Shown one piece after another: positions 63,115-64,000 of a stretch of DNA of 64,000 nt. The notes under the pieces were generated by a model, which was given only the letters and a program-made list of their open reading frames with translations, had not been told where the DNA came from and made no database searches. The position numbers and the translations under genes were made by a program. Position 1 is the first letter of the stretch. Each line of letters opens with the position of its first letter. This DNA is from Christiangramia echinicola DSM 19838 (GTDB lineage: Bacteria > Bacteroidota > Bacteroidia > Flavobacteriales > Flavobacteriaceae), in the NCBI RefSeq assembly GCF_000423065.1, contig NZ_KE383973.1, positions 157,141-221,140 of the forward strand, written 5' to 3'.

Positions 63115-64000
63115 ATGGAAAAAACCACCTCCCCCCAAAATATTACGTATAAAAAAACTAATGTAGTAAGTTTAGAAAAAGGAAAAGTTCCGCCGCAAGC
63201 AGTTGATTTAGAAGAAGTTGTTTTAGGAGCTATGATGATAGATAAGAAAGGGGTAGATGAAATAATTGATATTTTACACCCGGAAGCTTTCTATAAAAAC
63301 TCCCATAAATTAATATATGGTGCAGTTAAAAAATTATTCGATAGTTCAGAGGCAATTGACTTATTAACCGTTTCTAACCAATTAAAAAAAGACGGTGTTT
63401 TTGATAAAGCAGGAGGAGACTATTATCTAATACAACTTACACAGAAGGTTTCGAGTTCAGCGCATATTGAATTTCATGCCCGTATCATTCTTCAAAAATA
63501 TATTCAACGAAGTCTGATTAAAATTTCTAATGAGATCATTGAAGAAGCGTTTGATGAAGGAGCCGATGTTTTTGATCTACTGGATAGCGCAGAAGCAAAA
63601 CTTTATGAGGTAACTCAGGGGAATATAAAACGTTCGACTGAAACTGCTCAGAGTTTGGTTATCCAGGCAAAGAAGAAGATCCAGGAAATTTCCAATAAAG
63701 AAGGTTTAAGTGGAGTGCCTTCAGGTTTTGATAAACTGGATGAACTTACTTCGGGCTGGCAGCCATCAGACTTAATTATCGTTGCCGCCCGTCCAGGTAT
63801 GGGTAAAACGGCGCTTACACTTTCTATGGCTCGAAATATTGCTGTAGATCAGGGAATCCCTGTGGCATTCTTTTCTCTGGAGATGTCTTCAGTACAGTTG
63901 ATCACTCGTTTGATATCTTCTGAAACAGGACTCTCTTCGGAAAAACTTAGAACAGGAAAATTAGAACAACATGAATGGGAGCAGCTAAACGTAAAGGTGA
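63115..64000 (+). CDS. dnaB: Replicative DNA helicase DnaB (5' part)
   Basis: The first 295 codons, open at the right edge. The N-terminal domain (VPPQAVDLEEVVLGAMMID near residue 25) is followed by the linker helix and the RecA-like domain with GVPSGFDKLDELTSGWQ near 201 and Walker A ARPGMGKTA near 224. It unwinds DNA at the fork with primase. The start at 63115 is the first ATG after the inverted repeat. Confidence 0.94.
   Translation, partial: MEKTTSPQNITYKKTNVVSLEKGKVPPQAVDLEEVVLGAMMIDKKGVDEIIDILHPEAFYKNSHKLIYGAVKKLFDSSEAIDLLTVSNQLKKDGVFDKAGGDYYLIQLTQKVSSSAHIEFHARIILQKYIQRSLIKISNEIIEEAFDEGADVFDLLDSAEAKLYEVTQGNIKRSTETAQSLVIQAKKKIQEISNKEGLSGVPSGFDKLDELTSGWQPSDLIIVAARPGMGKTALTLSMARNIAVDQGIPVAFFSLEMSSVQLITRLISSETGLSSEKLRTGKLEQHEWEQLNVKV

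Overview
The window looks like a chromosomal segment of a marine-type flavobacterium (Bacteroidetes, Flavobacteriaceae, possibly close to Gramella/Christiangramia). This rests on the low-GC sequence, -7 promoter boxes of the TAnnTTTG type with a TTG element 19 bases upstream, the near absence of Shine-Dalgarno sequences, a two-gene transketolase, a PorT-type beta-barrel gene, and dispersed hairpin repeats typical of this group. The genus is an inference.

Layout. 1-2045 is non-coding and filled with interspersed hairpin repeats. 2046-48185 is one large surface-polysaccharide locus, nearly all on the + strand. It opens with gmd-fcl (GDP-L-fucose) and a Wza-like lipoprotein plus a BY-kinase copolymerase (Wzc), followed by an ABC exporter (Wzm 7462, Wzt 10957) interleaved with two pyruvyl-transferase-like genes and methyltransferases. 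A long AT-rich run of glycosyltransferases follows (about 13.3-28.8 kb). It holds two minus-strand insertions, a UDP-GlcNAc 2-epimerase (wecB) and a GT10 fucosyltransferase, and a PP-loop protein of unknown role. At 29.7-34.3 kb there is a nonulosonic-acid cassette neuB-neuC-neuA with an asparagine-synthase-like amidotransferase. More glycosyltransferases, a membrane-anchored beta-propeller-like protein, a Wzy/WaaL-type polymerase or ligase, a tandem pair of paralogous GT4 enzymes and a WcaJ-type initiating sugar-phosphate transferase close the locus. A second repeat block (48.19-48.81 kb) contains five tandem copies of a 96-97 bp hairpin unit.

From 48.8 kb onward the content is housekeeping: lnt, pssA, the minus-strand operon kpsF-tatC-CMD-lptB, recQ, a porT-like gene, split transketolase, tgt, an lptG-like permease, accA and the 5' part of dnaB, which runs off the right edge.

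How it works together. The locus can make GDP-fucose, UDP-ManNAc and CMP-nonulosonate, start a lipid-linked glycan (WcaJ), extend it with about twenty transferases, decorate it (pyruvate, methyl, possibly amide) and export it. Both Wza/Wzc and Wzm/Wzt machinery are present but no Wzx flippase is seen, so either two glycans are made here or export is hybrid. The most notable signals are a sharp composition break inside wzt between the conserved ATPase half and the glycan-recognition half, the PP-loop protein, the nonulosonate/amidotransferase cassette, the in-frame hexanucleotide repeat coding the Wzc tyrosine tail, and direct hairpin repeats on both flanks of the locus.
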